The notes: generated by a model from the sequence alone, not told the origin. A stretch of DNA of 64,000 bases from Saccharothrix violaceirubra (GCF_014203755.1 NZ_JACHJS010000001.1:7290387-7354386), one strand, 5' to 3'. Counted from the first letter of the stretch, positions 55,369 through 63,918 are shown. Made by a program: numbers and translations.

Positions 55369-55679
55369 GCGACACCGCCTTCGAAGGAGCGGAAGGACTG
55401 CGTCGACGAGTCCTCGGCACGCTGGTACGCGTCGGCGTTCTCGGCCAGGCCGTCGCCCGCGTCCCGGTACCAGGCCGAACCCCGGCGCAGGTCGTCGGAC
55501 TGCTCGCCGGTCCAGCGGGCCAGCGCGTCGACGAACTCGGCGGCGGCGGGAACCTCGCCGAGCGCACCCGCGTCAAGCCTGAGCATGGAGATCAGATCCG
55601 CACCGTCGCCGGTCGCGTCCGCGCCGTCGTGGAACTCCTTCGACGCCCCGCGCAACGTCTCTGGCTGCACCCCGAACAC
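55365..55679 (-). CDS. small ESX-like partner of the DUF1023 protein
   Basis: 104 residues (VFGVQPETLRGASKEFHDGAD...), helical, with a near C-terminal AYQRAE (Tyr85) that fits the YxxxD/E signal. The GTG start is preceded by GGAGGG and removes an unlikely Arg/Cys-rich extension to 55781. The 4-nt overlap with the DUF1023 gene makes a two-gene effector cassette. Confidence 0.78.
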   Translation of the reverse strand: MFGVQPETLRGASKEFHDGADATGDGADLISMLRLDAGALGEVPAAAEFVDALARWTGEQSDDLRRGSAWYRDAGDGLAENADAYQRAEDSSTQSFRSFEGGVA

Positions 55680-55795
55680 AGTCGTCCACCCTCCGTCCGC
55701 CGCCTGACCGCTCCGACGCGGGCACCGGCGCGGCGGTTCCACCGCGCATTGCGTCACCATGATCCGACTACGGCTTGCCACTCGGGAGGAAAACC

Positions 55796-56527
55796 GTGCC
55801 TGGAGGATGGACCACCCAGCGGTGGACGGACGCCTTCACCGCGCAGGCCGCGCTGTTCCGCGCGGCCGTCGGCGAGGCGAACCCGCAGGACAGGGTGCCC
55901 AGTTGTCCGGGCTGGACGTTCGTCGAACTGGTCCTGCACGTCGGCCGGTTCCTGGAGACGTCGCTGGAATACCTGCGCACCGGCGGCACCGTGCGACTTC
56001 GGCTGCCCGCACCGCCCGAGCACGTCGCGCCGCTGGCCTACCTCGACGAGCAGCTCGCCAAGGCGGCCGAGATCCTGCCCGTCGTGCCCGGCAACCGCAC
56101 CGCGTGGACGTTCTCGCCCGCCGCGCCCGACCTCGCGTGGGTATGGCACCGCCGGATCGCGCACGAGGTGGACCTGCGTCGCTGGGACGCGCAGGCGGCG
56201 TTGCGCAAACTCGTCGTCGGCGACGCGGACTTCGCCGTCGACGGCATCGACGAGTCGCTGACCACGTTGCTGGCCGCGAAGTACGACACCGACGTGCCGC
56301 TGTCCGTGTCGGGAAAAGCCTTGATCAGGCTCACCGACGTGCCCGAGTCGTGGGTGGTGACGCTCACCCCCGGCCAGGTGCCGGACGTGCGCGCGGCCTG
56401 GCCGGGCGAGGAGGCCGACGCCGAGGTGGTGGGCGAGGCGCAACTGGTGCACTACGGCCTGTGGGGCCGGTTGCCGCTCAAGGCGAGCGGCGATCCGGAC
56501 GTGCTGCGTGCCCTCCGATTGGACTGA
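55796..56527 (+). CDS. maleylpyruvate isomerase family (mycothiol-dependent type) protein
   Basis: 243 residues. It has the DinB-like metal site of the mycothiol-dependent family: LVLHVGRFLE and WVWHRRIAHEVDLRRWDA (His, Asp ligands). The C-terminal half has the family's EESL/V-rich layout ending LPLKASGDPDVLRAL. GGGAGG just before the GTG at 55796 decides the start. The substrate is unknown. Confidence 0.85.
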   Translation: MPGGWTTQRWTDAFTAQAALFRAAVGEANPQDRVPSCPGWTFVELVLHVGRFLETSLEYLRTGGTVRLRLPAPPEHVAPLAYLDEQLAKAAEILPVVPGNRTAWTFSPAAPDLAWVWHRRIAHEVDLRRWDAQAALRKLVVGDADFAVDGIDESLTTLLAAKYDTDVPLSVSGKALIRLTDVPESWVVTLTPGQVPDVRAAWPGEEADAEVVGEAQLVHYGLWGRLPLKASGDPDVLRALRLD

Positions 56528-56634
56528 CCGGGTGCGTTTCGTCACGTCGCAGGGGTGCCGATGGGGGTGAACGGCCCTCCGTTCGCCTTACACTCGCAGG
56601 TGCAGCCCGACGTCGTCGCTAGGGAGCCTTCGCG

Positions 56635-58158
56635 GTGGTCACCGACCTGTCAGCAGCCGGCCGCACGGACACCGAAGAACGCGAACCCCGCGAGGAGTGC
56701 GGCGTCTTCGGCGTGTGGGCACCGGGCGAGGAAGTCGCCAAACTGACCTACTACGGCCTGTACGCGCTCCAGCACCGCGGCCAGGAGGCGGCGGGCATCT
56801 CGGTCGGCGACGGCCGCCAGGTGGTGGTGTTCAAGGACCTCGGCCTGGTCAGCCAGGTGTTCGACGAGCAGGTGCTCCAGTCCCTGCGCGGCCACGTCGC
56901 CATCGGCCACTGCCGCTACTCCACGACCGGCTCGACGACGTGGGAGAACGCCCAGCCGACGTTCCGCACCACGGCCGCCGGCAGCGGCCTGTCGCTCGGG
57001 CACAACGGCAACCTGGTCAACACCGCCGACCTGCTGACCCGCGCCCGCGCGGCGGGCGTCGACACCGGCCACGGCGCGACCACGGACTCGGACCTGGTGT
57101 GCGCGCTGCTGGCCGTGAACGCGGCCGACATCGGCATCGAACAGGCCGCGATGGAGCTGTTGCCGACGCTGCGCGGTGCGTTCTGCCTCACGTTCTCCGA
57201 CGAGAACACGCTGTACGCCGCGCGCGACCCGCAGGGTGTGCGCCCACTCGTCCTCGGCCGGCTCGAACGCGGCTGGGTGGTGGCCAGCGAGACGGCCGCG
57301 CTGGACATCGTCGGCGCGTCGTTCGTGCGCGAGGTCGAGCCCGGCGAGCTGATCGCGATCGACGAGAACGGCCTGCGCTCGTCCCGGTTCGCCGTGCCCG
57401 AGCCCAAGGGCTGCATCTTCGAGTACGTCTACCTGGCCCGTCCCGACACCACGATCGCGGGCCGCAGCGTGCACGCCACGCGCGTGGAGATCGGTCGCCG
57501 GCTCGCCGTCGAGGCGCCGGTCGAGGCCGACCTGGTCATCCCGGTGCCCGAGTCCGGCACGCCCGCCGCGATCGGCTACGCCCAGGCCTCCGGCATCCCG
57601 TACGGGTCCGGCCTGGTCAAGAACGCCTACGTGGGCCGCACGTTCATCCAGCCGTCGCAGACCATCCGCCAGCTGGGCATCCGGCTCAAGCTCAACCCGT
57701 TGCGCGACGTGATCCGGGGCAAGCGGCTCGTGGTCGTGGACGACTCGATCGTGCGCGGCAACACGCAGCGCGCCCTCGTGCGCATGCTGCGCGAAGCGGG
57801 TGCGGTCGAGGTGCACGTGCGGATCGCGTCGCCGCCCGTCAAGTGGCCGTGCTTCTACGGCATCGACTTCGCGTCCCGGGCCGAGCTGATCGCCAACGGC
57901 CTCGACACCGACGGCATCCGGCGTTCCGTGGGCGCGGACTCGCTCGCCTACGTGTCGCTGGAGGAACTCGTCGCGGCCAGCGAGCAGCCCAAGACGCGGC
58001 TGTGCTGCGCCTGCTTCGACGGCGAGTACCCGATCCCGCTGCCCGAGGACGAGCTGATCGGCAAGCACCTGCTCGAGGGCGTCCGGGGCATCTCGGGCTC
58101 GGCGGCCCCGGTCCTGTCCAACGGGTACGGTGCCGAAGACGCACTGCGACGCCCCTGA
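56635..58158 (+). CDS. purF: amidophosphoribosyltransferase
   Basis: First committed step of purine synthesis: PRPP plus glutamine to phosphoribosylamine. 507 residues. A propeptide of 21 residues ends before nucleophile Cys22 (REECGVFGVW). The PRPP loop is VVDDSIVRGNT near residues 367-377. Cys in PCFYGIDFAS and RLCCACFDGEYP suit the iron-sulfur cluster of the Bacillus-type enzyme. GTG start with AGGGAG upstream; a TACACT -10-like box lies about 40 nt before it. Confidence 0.97.
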   Translation: MVTDLSAAGRTDTEEREPREECGVFGVWAPGEEVAKLTYYGLYALQHRGQEAAGISVGDGRQVVVFKDLGLVSQVFDEQVLQSLRGHVAIGHCRYSTTGSTTWENAQPTFRTTAAGSGLSLGHNGNLVNTADLLTRARAAGVDTGHGATTDSDLVCALLAVNAADIGIEQAAMELLPTLRGAFCLTFSDENTLYAARDPQGVRPLVLGRLERGWVVASETAALDIVGASFVREVEPGELIAIDENGLRSSRFAVPEPKGCIFEYVYLARPDTTIAGRSVHATRVEIGRRLAVEAPVEADLVIPVPESGTPAAIGYAQASGIPYGSGLVKNAYVGRTFIQPSQTIRQLGIRLKLNPLRDVIRGKRLVVVDDSIVRGNTQRALVRMLREAGAVEVHVRIASPPVKWPCFYGIDFASRAELIANGLDTDGIRRSVGADSLAYVSLEELVAASEQPKTRLCCACFDGEYPIPLPEDELIGKHLLEGVRGISGSAAPVLSNGYGAEDALRRP

Positions 58159-58175
58159 AGATGGAGCAAGTTGAC

Positions 58176-59234
58176 GTGACCGACAGCGCCAAGGCCACCT
58201 ACGCCGCCGCCGGAGTGAGCATCGAAGCCGGCGAGGAGGCGGTGGAGCAGTTCAAGCCGTGGGCGGCGAAGGCGAGCCGGCCCGAGGTGCTCGGTGGCAT
58301 CGGCGGGTTCGCCGGCCTGTTCAAGCTGCGGCTGGACCGGTGGAAGGAGCCCGTGCTCGCGTCGTCGACCGACGGTGTCGGCACGAAGATCGCGGTCGCG
58401 CAGGCGTTGGACAAGCACGACACGATCGGCATCGACCTGGTCGCCATGATCGTGGACGACCTGGTGGTGTGCGGTGCCGAGCCGTTGTTCCTCCAGGACT
58501 ACATCGCCGTGGGCAAGGTCGTGCCGGACCGCGTGGCGGCGATCGTGAAGGGCATCGCCGAGGGGTGCGTGCTCGCGGGCTGTGCGCTGCTGGGCGGCGA
58601 GACCGCCGAGCACCCCGGGCTCATGGGCGACAGCCACTACGACGTGTCCGGTACCGGGGTCGGGGTGGTCGAGGCGTCCGCCATGCTCGGCCCGGAGCGG
58701 GTGCGGCACGGCGACGTGGTGATCGCGATGGGGTCGTCCGGGCTGCACTCGAACGGCTACTCGCTGGCCCGGCACGTGCTGCTGGAGATCGCCCGGATGC
58801 CGTTGGAGGGCCACGTCGAGGAGTTCGGCCGCACACTCGGCGAGGAACTGCTCGAACCGACCCGCATCTACGCCAAGGACTGCCTCGCCTTGGCCGCCGA
58901 GGCTGAGGTGCGGACGTTCGCGCACGTCACCGGTGGCGGGTTGGCGGCCAACCTGGCCCGGGTGCTGCCCGCCGGCCACAGCGCCCGGCTTGATCGTGGC
59001 TCGTGGACCCCGGCGCCGGTGTTCGCGTTGATCGCGCAGCGCGGCCGGGTCGAGCGGGACGAGATGGAGAAGGCGTTCAACATGGGCATCGGCATGGTGG
59101 CCGTCGTGTCGCCGGAGGACGTCGACCGCTCGCTGGCCGTGCTGACCGCCCGCCACGTCCCCGCCTGGGTGCTGGGCGAGGTCACGAAGTCCGACGCTCC
59201 TACGGCTCTGGTCGGCGACCACCCCCGCTTCTGA
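58176..59234 (+). CDS. purM: phosphoribosylformylglycinamidine cyclo-ligase (AIR synthetase)
   Basis: 352 residues, closing the imidazole ring of FGAM to AIR with ATP. Blocks seen are SSTDGVGTKIAVAQ, GIDLVAMIVDDLVVCGAEPLF, GCALLGGETAEHPG and FNMGIGMV. An in-frame ATG at 58161 has no ribosome site, whereas the GTG at 58176 has GGAG at 58163-58166. purF lies 17 nt upstream, so the two form an operon. Confidence 0.97.
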   Translation: MTDSAKATYAAAGVSIEAGEEAVEQFKPWAAKASRPEVLGGIGGFAGLFKLRLDRWKEPVLASSTDGVGTKIAVAQALDKHDTIGIDLVAMIVDDLVVCGAEPLFLQDYIAVGKVVPDRVAAIVKGIAEGCVLAGCALLGGETAEHPGLMGDSHYDVSGTGVGVVEASAMLGPERVRHGDVVIAMGSSGLHSNGYSLARHVLLEIARMPLEGHVEEFGRTLGEELLEPTRIYAKDCLALAAEAEVRTFAHVTGGGLAANLARVLPAGHSARLDRGSWTPAPVFALIAQRGRVERDEMEKAFNMGIGMVAVVSPEDVDRSLAVLTARHVPAWVLGEVTKSDAPTALVGDHPRF

Positions 59235-59238
59235 TCGC

Positions 59239-59304
59239 GAGTTATGCGTTCGGACACTGCGAGTTGTGCGTTCAGGCACCGTGAAATGTGCACTCGGGCA
59301 TCGT
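59239..59304. repeat. 22-bp-period tandem repeat, locus C (three units plus a decayed one)
   Basis: Units at 59239-59260, 59261-59282 and 59283-59304, then a worn copy from 59305. Nearly identical to locus B. It begins 4 bases after the purM stop. Confidence 0.85.
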
Positions 59305-59459
59305 GAGTCGTGTTCGGGTGTCCGCTGTCGGGGTTCGGGGCATGGAATGTCCACTGTGGACGGTTTTGTCGCGGTGGGCCGGCCTCGACGAGGTGGGCGG
59401 CGTTGCCGCTTGCCGTCCGCCGGATCGTTAAGGTCGCGACAGTTCCCGGCCTGACCTTC

Positions 59460-59465
59460 TAGCCT
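59460..59465 (+). promoter_or_regulatory. -10 box for a leaderless arfB transcript
   Basis: TAGCCT ends 6 nt before the GTG at 59472. Confidence 0.5.
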
Positions 59466-59471
59466 GGTCAC

Positions 59472-59900
59472 GTGAACGAGGACCTGACCGTGACGCGGAC
59501 GCTGGTGGTGCCGGCGGCCGAGTTGAGCGAACGCTTCTCGCGGTCGTCGGGTCCCGGTGGGCAGGGTGTCAACACGACCGACAGCCGGGTCGAGTTGTCC
59601 TTCGACCTCGCGCGGTCGCCGTCGGTGCCGGAGTGGTTGCGGGCGCGGATGCTGGGCCGGTTGTCCGGACGCCTGGTCGACGGTGTCTTGACGGTTGCCG
59701 CGAGCGAGCACCGTGCCCAGTTGCAGAACAGGGGTGCGGCGCGGGAGCGGCTCGCGCGGTTGTTGCGTGACGCGGCTGCGGCGCCGGCGCCCGTGCGGCG
59801 GGCGACGAAGCCCACCAAGGGTTCGCAGGAACGGCGCATCGCCGAGAAGAAGCGTCGAGCCCGGACCAAGCAGACCCGGCGCTCCGACGGCTGGGACTAG
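59472..59900 (+). CDS. arfB: ArfB-type alternative ribosome rescue hydrolase
   Basis: 142 residues. The GGQ motif (residues 29-31, in GPGGQGVNTT) hydrolyses peptidyl-tRNA on stalled ribosomes, and the basic tail (KPTKGSQERRIAEKKRRARTKQ) enters the empty mRNA channel. Length and layout match ArfB/YaeJ. GTG start with a leaderless promoter. Confidence 0.93.
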   Translation: MNEDLTVTRTLVVPAAELSERFSRSSGPGGQGVNTTDSRVELSFDLARSPSVPEWLRARMLGRLSGRLVDGVLTVAASEHRAQLQNRGAARERLARLLRDAAAAPAPVRRATKPTKGSQERRIAEKKRRARTKQTRRSDGWD

Positions 59901-59903
59901 GTT
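59898..59903 (+). promoter_or_regulatory. -10 box for a leaderless methyltransferase transcript
   Basis: TAGGTT ends 7 nt before the GTG at 59911 and contains the TAG stop of arfB. Confidence 0.5.
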
Positions 59904-59910
59904 CGGCCGG

Positions 59911-60546
59911 GTGACCGAACCCGAATACCTCACGCTGGCCCGCACCGCCTACGACACCGTCGCCGAGGACTACGCCGCCATGCTGCGCGACGAACTCGCG
60001 CGCAACCCCCACGACCGGGCCGTGTTGGGTCTCTTCGCGGAACTGGTGTCGGGCAAGGTCGTGGACGCGGGGTGCGGACCCGGGCGGATCAGCGGTCACC
60101 TCGCGGGGCTCGGTGTGGACGTGCACGGTGTCGACCTGTCGCCGGCGATGGTCGGCGTGGCACGCCGGGAGTTCCCGGCGTTGGAGTTCGCCGTCGGGTC
60201 GCTGCTGGAGCTGGACGAGCCCGACGGCGCGCTCGGCGGCGTGGTCGCCTGGTACTCGGTGATCCACGTGCCGCGCGAGCTGCACGCGACCGTGTTCGCC
60301 GGGTTCCACCGTGTGCTGGCACCGGGTGGGCTGTTGCAGCTCGCCTTCCAGGTCGGCGACATCTCGCGTCGCCTGGAGCAGGGCTACGGCCACGAGATCG
60401 CGCTGGACGTGCACCGCCTGCGACCGGACGTCGTGGCCGGGCAGCTCGTGGACGCCGGGTTCACCGTGGTCTCGACCGTGGAGCGCGCGGCGGTCGCCCC
60501 GGAGAAGGCACCGCAGGCCTACGTGCTGGCACGTCGGAACGCCTGA
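59911..60546 (+). CDS. class I SAM-dependent methyltransferase
   Basis: 211 residues. Motif I VVDAGCGPGRISGHLAGLG, then VHGVDLSPAMVGVARREFP and ALGGVVAWYSVIHVP. Methyltransferase type 11/25-like small-molecule enzyme. The substrate is unknown. Confidence 0.9.
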   Translation: MTEPEYLTLARTAYDTVAEDYAAMLRDELARNPHDRAVLGLFAELVSGKVVDAGCGPGRISGHLAGLGVDVHGVDLSPAMVGVARREFPALEFAVGSLLELDEPDGALGGVVAWYSVIHVPRELHATVFAGFHRVLAPGGLLQLAFQVGDISRRLEQGYGHEIALDVHRLRPDVVAGQLVDAGFTVVSTVERAAVAPEKAPQAYVLARRNA

Positions 60547-60553
60547 CCGGCCG

Positions 60554-60592
60554 GGGACGGCGGGGTCCTCCCGCCGAAGGCCCCGTCGTCCC
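60554..60592. terminator. hairpin between convergent genes
   Basis: GGGACGGCGGGG (60554-60565) pairs with CCCCGTCGTCCC (60581-60592), with one G-T pair, around a 15-nt loop. It serves the ends of the methyltransferase and the GRD-tail gene. Confidence 0.5.
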
Positions 60593-60598
60593 GACCGG

Positions 60599-60955
60599 TC
60601 AGCGTCCGATGATGTCGCGTCCCGCCTGGTAGACGCGGGAGTGGTCGGACGCCGTCGCGTTCTGCGTCACCGACCTCCCGGGTTCCGGCGGGCGGGGCGA
60701 CCCGATCAACGCGCGCAGGGCACCGGCCGCCTCCGGGTGCTCCCACAGCAACGCCTCGATCGACCCTTGCCATCGTGCGGCGGTCGACCCGAACCGGTGG
60801 CGGTCCGCGTCCAGTCGTCGCGCCAGCGCCTCCGGCCGGGCCGGTGACAACGCTCGCGAGACGCCCGCACGCAGGTCGTCCCACAGGCCGCTGCCCGCCG
60901 ACCGGGCCAGGGCCTCGGTCACGGCGCGTGCCAGGGACTCCTCGGCGTCAGCCAC
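60599..60955 (-). CDS. small protein with a C-terminal QAGRD tail, partner of the cyclase-like gene
   Basis: 118 residues, helical over the first 80 or so (ALARSAGSGLWDDLRAGVSRAL), then Ser/Thr/Asn-rich VTQNATASDHSRVYQAGRDI. The tail resembles the YQAGRD segment seen in many uncharacterised actinobacterial proteins. Its ATG overlaps the cyclase-like gene stop by 8 nt. Role unknown; a partner of the cyclase-like protein is likely. Confidence 0.7.
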   Translation of the reverse strand: MADAEESLARAVTEALARSAGSGLWDDLRAGVSRALSPARPEALARRLDADRHRFGSTAARWQGSIEALLWEHPEAAGALRALIGSPRPPEPGRSVTQNATASDHSRVYQAGRDIIGR

Positions 60956-61715
60956 GGCGCGTTCCGAAGTGCGAGCCGCGCTGGTCGTTGCCGGAGAAGT
61001 TCTGGATCACCTCGGCGTGCTGCGCCACGTCCCGTCCCGCCATGAACACGGTCGACCCACCCGTAGCCGTCGCGTGTTGGCCGGCCGGAACCCGACCTTG
61101 GTCGGAATCCCGCTCTTCGAGGATCAATGCGTGCGCGTCTCCGTTCGGAATCCACAGCCATCCCTGTCCGGTGAACGTCTTCTCGACGACGTCGATCCGT
61201 CGGAAGTCCTCCGGTCGCAACGTCGTGTGCCCCGGTCGCACCATTGACGAATAGAGGTGATCGGAAAGCACGACCACGAGTGCGGCCTCCGGGAACTGCT
61301 CCAGCGCCCGCCGTGCGGCCGAGCAGTTCAACAATCGGCTGACCAGCACCGGGTCCTGTCCGGGGAACCCGTTCGCGCCTTCCACGACCACACCGTGGTG
61401 AAGGGCGAGACGCATGCGGAGTCGCCCGGCCGGAACACGCCACTTGTTGACCGCGGACAATTCACGGTCGAGTGCGCGCACGTAGTCGTCGACCACGCGG
61501 CGTTCCGGTTCGGTCGACGGCAGCACCGCCCACTCCTCGTCGCCCTTGGGCTGACGAGTCCACCGCGAGCGGTCCAGACCGGCGGCTGCGCCCGCCCGGT
61601 CCAGACTGCCCACCAGCAGTTCCTGTAGTTCCCGTTGGAGCCCGTCGTCTGCTGCGCCGTAGCTGCGCAGGTCGCAGCAGACGAACAGGCTGCGCCGGGG
61701 ATCGGCAGTACCCAT
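60948..61715 (-). CDS. nucleotidyl-cyclase-like domain protein
   Basis: 255 residues. The first 190 resemble the class III cyclase fold: LFVCCDLRSYG (Asp15, metal-ligand position), QPKGDEEWAVLP (Lys57, Asp59) and LRMRLALHHGVVVEGANGF, then SRLLNCSAARRAL. The C-terminus carries STVFMAGRDVAQHAEV, a GRD tail like its neighbour's. Both metal Asp positions are kept, so activity is possible but unproven; many relatives are thought to be regulatory. It lies downstream of the Crp/Fnr gene on the same strand. Confidence 0.68.
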   Translation of the reverse strand: MGTADPRRSLFVCCDLRSYGAADDGLQRELQELLVGSLDRAGAAAGLDRSRWTRQPKGDEEWAVLPSTEPERRVVDDYVRALDRELSAVNKWRVPAGRLRMRLALHHGVVVEGANGFPGQDPVLVSRLLNCSAARRALEQFPEAALVVVLSDHLYSSMVRPGHTTLRPEDFRRIDVVEKTFTGQGWLWIPNGDAHALILEERDSDQGRVPAGQHATATGGSTVFMAGRDVAQHAEVIQNFSGNDQRGSHFGTRRG

Positions 61716-61780
61716 GGTCACGACCTTTCGGGTGTGCGGATGCGGTGACCGCGCAGGGTCACTGTGTCCGAACAGGACCG

Positions 61781-61810
61781 GCACGTGCCCGCACTAATGC
61801 GGACACGTGC
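61781..61810. terminator. 13-bp hairpin between the Crp/Fnr and cyclase-like genes
   Basis: GCACGTGCCCGCA (61781-61793) pairs with TGCGGACACGTGC (61798-61810) with one mismatch around 4 nt. It begins right at the Crp/Fnr stop codon. It could end that message, stabilise it, or act as a CACGTG-bearing operator. Confidence 0.45.
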
Positions 61811-62518
61811 TCAGAATCCGGCGAATTTCCGCAATGCCTCCAGGTCGGGCACGAGCACGTCCCGGCGCAGGTGGCTGACCACCACGCCGGCTTTTCGGAG
61901 ATCGGAGAACGCCTTCTCGGCGGTGCGGGGTTTCATTCCCGCGATGGACGCGAGTTCGACCTTGGTGAGCGGGATTCCGAGGGTCCACCCCGCGGCCTCT
62001 TCGCGTCCGTAGGTCTGCACGAGTTCGGCGAGGACTCGGGCGACCCGCTCGGCCGCCGGGTGGGAGAGGAAATCGCGGCGGCGCTGGTTGGCCCAGCGCA
62101 GCCGGTCGTTGATCATTCCGATCAATTCCACGAAGACGTCGTTGCGCCGGTGCAGGAAGCTCATCAGTTCGCCACTGGTGATGAGCTTCGCGGTGACGTC
62201 GCCGCAGGTGACCACCGTCGCGGAGCGTGGTTTCTGGTCGAGCGCGGCCATCTCGCCGACGAGGTCGCCGGCGACTCGGATGGCCAGCAGTGCGGTGTCA
62301 CCTGTCTCGTCCGTGGTCTGCACCTTGACCACGCCGTCGAGCAGGAGAAGGACGTGAGTGTCCTTCGCGTCCTGCTCGATCACCTCACGGTCGGCCGAGT
62401 AGCGCACGACCGTTCCGATGCTGAGCAGTTCTTGTCGGGTGTTCTCGCGGAGCCGACCCAGCAGGCTGTTGCTGGGCCAGTCGGGTTCCTGTGTCATCAG
62501 CGTCGGCATGGGCAACAT
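61811..62518 (-). CDS. Crp/Fnr family transcriptional regulator
   Basis: 235 residues. A cyclic-nucleotide-binding beta-roll (LLSIGTVVRYSADREVIEQ, GDLVGEMAALDQKPRSATVV) and a C-terminal winged helix (IPLTKVELASIAGMKPRTAEKAFSDLRKAGVV). The phosphate-binding-cassette position reads GEMAALDQKPRSATV, with Glu and Arg kept, so a cyclic nucleotide may bind. AGGA precedes the first ATG; two later ATGs (62509, 62497) are possible. Upstream neighbour of the cyclase-like gene. Confidence 0.88.
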   Translation of the reverse strand: MLPMPTLMTQEPDWPSNSLLGRLRENTRQELLSIGTVVRYSADREVIEQDAKDTHVLLLLDGVVKVQTTDETGDTALLAIRVAGDLVGEMAALDQKPRSATVVTCGDVTAKLITSGELMSFLHRRNDVFVELIGMINDRLRWANQRRRDFLSHPAAERVARVLAELVQTYGREEAAGWTLGIPLTKVELASIAGMKPRTAEKAFSDLRKAGVVVSHLRRDVLVPDLEALRKFAGF

Positions 62519-62841
62519 GAGGGTCCTGTTACTGTCGTGACCGGCGGGAACTCAATTGAGCCGACCTGCGACGGGCGGCAAGTGATGGTCTCCCCGAACG
62601 TGCTGCGGACAGTACACCCGAATGGGGGTAACTGGTCCTCTTCTCCCCGGTGTTTTGGCTCAGGGCCCCCTCGTGAAGATCACGTGCGAATGCACGGGCA
62701 ATACCGAATCGAATGGAATTGCGCTGCTCTCGCCCGTCGGGACGCGAGCCGACCGGGGGAACAACTGTCCGTTCCGGGACCTTGGACCTGTCGGGCCCAC
62801 CCGAAGGGCCTGTTGTCGACCCCCTGAGTCCGGGAGTGCCC
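62519..62841. other. 323-bp divergent intergenic region
   Basis: Between the Crp/Fnr regulator and the old yellow enzyme. It must hold both promoters. I see no clean gene, terminator or Crp-type palindrome. Confidence 0.5.
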
Positions 62842-63906
62842 GTGAGCCCGCTGTTCACCCCGCTGAGCCTCCGCTCGGTGACCCTGCCCAACCGCGTCGT
62901 GGTGAGCCCCATGTGTCAATACTCCGCCCATGAGGGTTACCCGAACGAGTGGCACCTGGTCCACCTCGGATCACGGGCCGTAGGCGGTGCCGGGCTCGTC
63001 CTGAGCGAAGCGACCGCCGTCAACCCGATCGGACGCATCTCACCGGAGGACACCGGGCTGTGGACGGACGGCCACGTCGACGCGTGGCGCCCGATCACGG
63101 CGTTCATCCGCGCGCACGGCTCGGTGGCCGGCGTCCAGCTCGCCCACGCCGGGCGCAAGGCGTCCACCTACGCGCCGTTCGACCCCCGCTCCGGCGGCGT
63201 GCCCGACGAGGACGGCGGCTGGACGCCCGTCGGTCCGGGCACGGAGCCGTTCTCGGCCGCCCTGCGCGTCCCTGCGCCACTGGACGAGGCGGGCCTGACC
63301 GAAGTGGTCCGGGACTTCGCCCGCGCGGCTGAACGGGCCGTTGCCGCCGGATTCCAGCTCGTGGAGGTCCACGCCGCGCACGGCTACCTCCTGCACGAGT
63401 TCCTGTCGCCGCTGAGCAACCACCGCACCGACGGGTACGGCGGCACGTTCGACGGGCGCGCGAGACTCACGGTGGAGGTCGTCGACGCGGTCCGCGCGGC
63501 GGTCGGCCCGGACGTGCCGGTGCTCGTGCGCATCTCCGCCACCGACTGGGTCGAGGGCGGGTGGACGGTCGAGGACAGCATCAGGCTCGCACCCGCGCTG
63601 GTCGGCGCGGGTGCGGACCTGATCGACGTCTCGTCCGGCGCCAACGTGCCCGTCGCGGACATCCCGGTCGGCCCCGGGTACCAGGTGCCGCTCGCCGACG
63701 CGATCAAGCGCAAGGCGGACGTGCGGACCGGTGCGGTCGGCCTGATCACGGACGCGCACCAGGCGGAACGGGTGCTCGTCGACGGCTCGGCCGACCTCGT
63801 ACTGCTCGGGCGGGAGCTGCTGCGCGACCCGTACTGGCCGTTGCACGCGGCACAGCGACTGGGTGCCCAGGTGGCCTTGCCGAAGCAGTACGCCAGGGCG
63901 TTCTAG
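62842..63906 (+). CDS. old yellow enzyme, YqjM-like NADH:flavin oxidoreductase
   Basis: 354 residues. FMN-dependent ene-reductase of the classical-thermophilic (YqjM) type. SPMCQYSA holds the regulatory Cys, then HLVHLGSRAVGGAGLV, GVQLAHAGRKA, VEVHAAHGYLLHEFLSPLSN (His-Ala-Ala-His catalytic pair) and HRTDGYGG. GGGAG before the GTG at 62842 decides the start. Substrates are likely enones or xenobiotics. A strong terminator follows. Confidence 0.93.
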   Translation: MSPLFTPLSLRSVTLPNRVVVSPMCQYSAHEGYPNEWHLVHLGSRAVGGAGLVLSEATAVNPIGRISPEDTGLWTDGHVDAWRPITAFIRAHGSVAGVQLAHAGRKASTYAPFDPRSGGVPDEDGGWTPVGPGTEPFSAALRVPAPLDEAGLTEVVRDFARAAERAVAAGFQLVEVHAAHGYLLHEFLSPLSNHRTDGYGGTFDGRARLTVEVVDAVRAAVGPDVPVLVRISATDWVEGGWTVEDSIRLAPALVGAGADLIDVSSGANVPVADIPVGPGYQVPLADAIKRKADVRTGAVGLITDAHQAERVLVDGSADLVLLGRELLRDPYWPLHAAQRLGAQVALPKQYARAF

Positions 63907-63918
63907 GGGACCGCGTCA

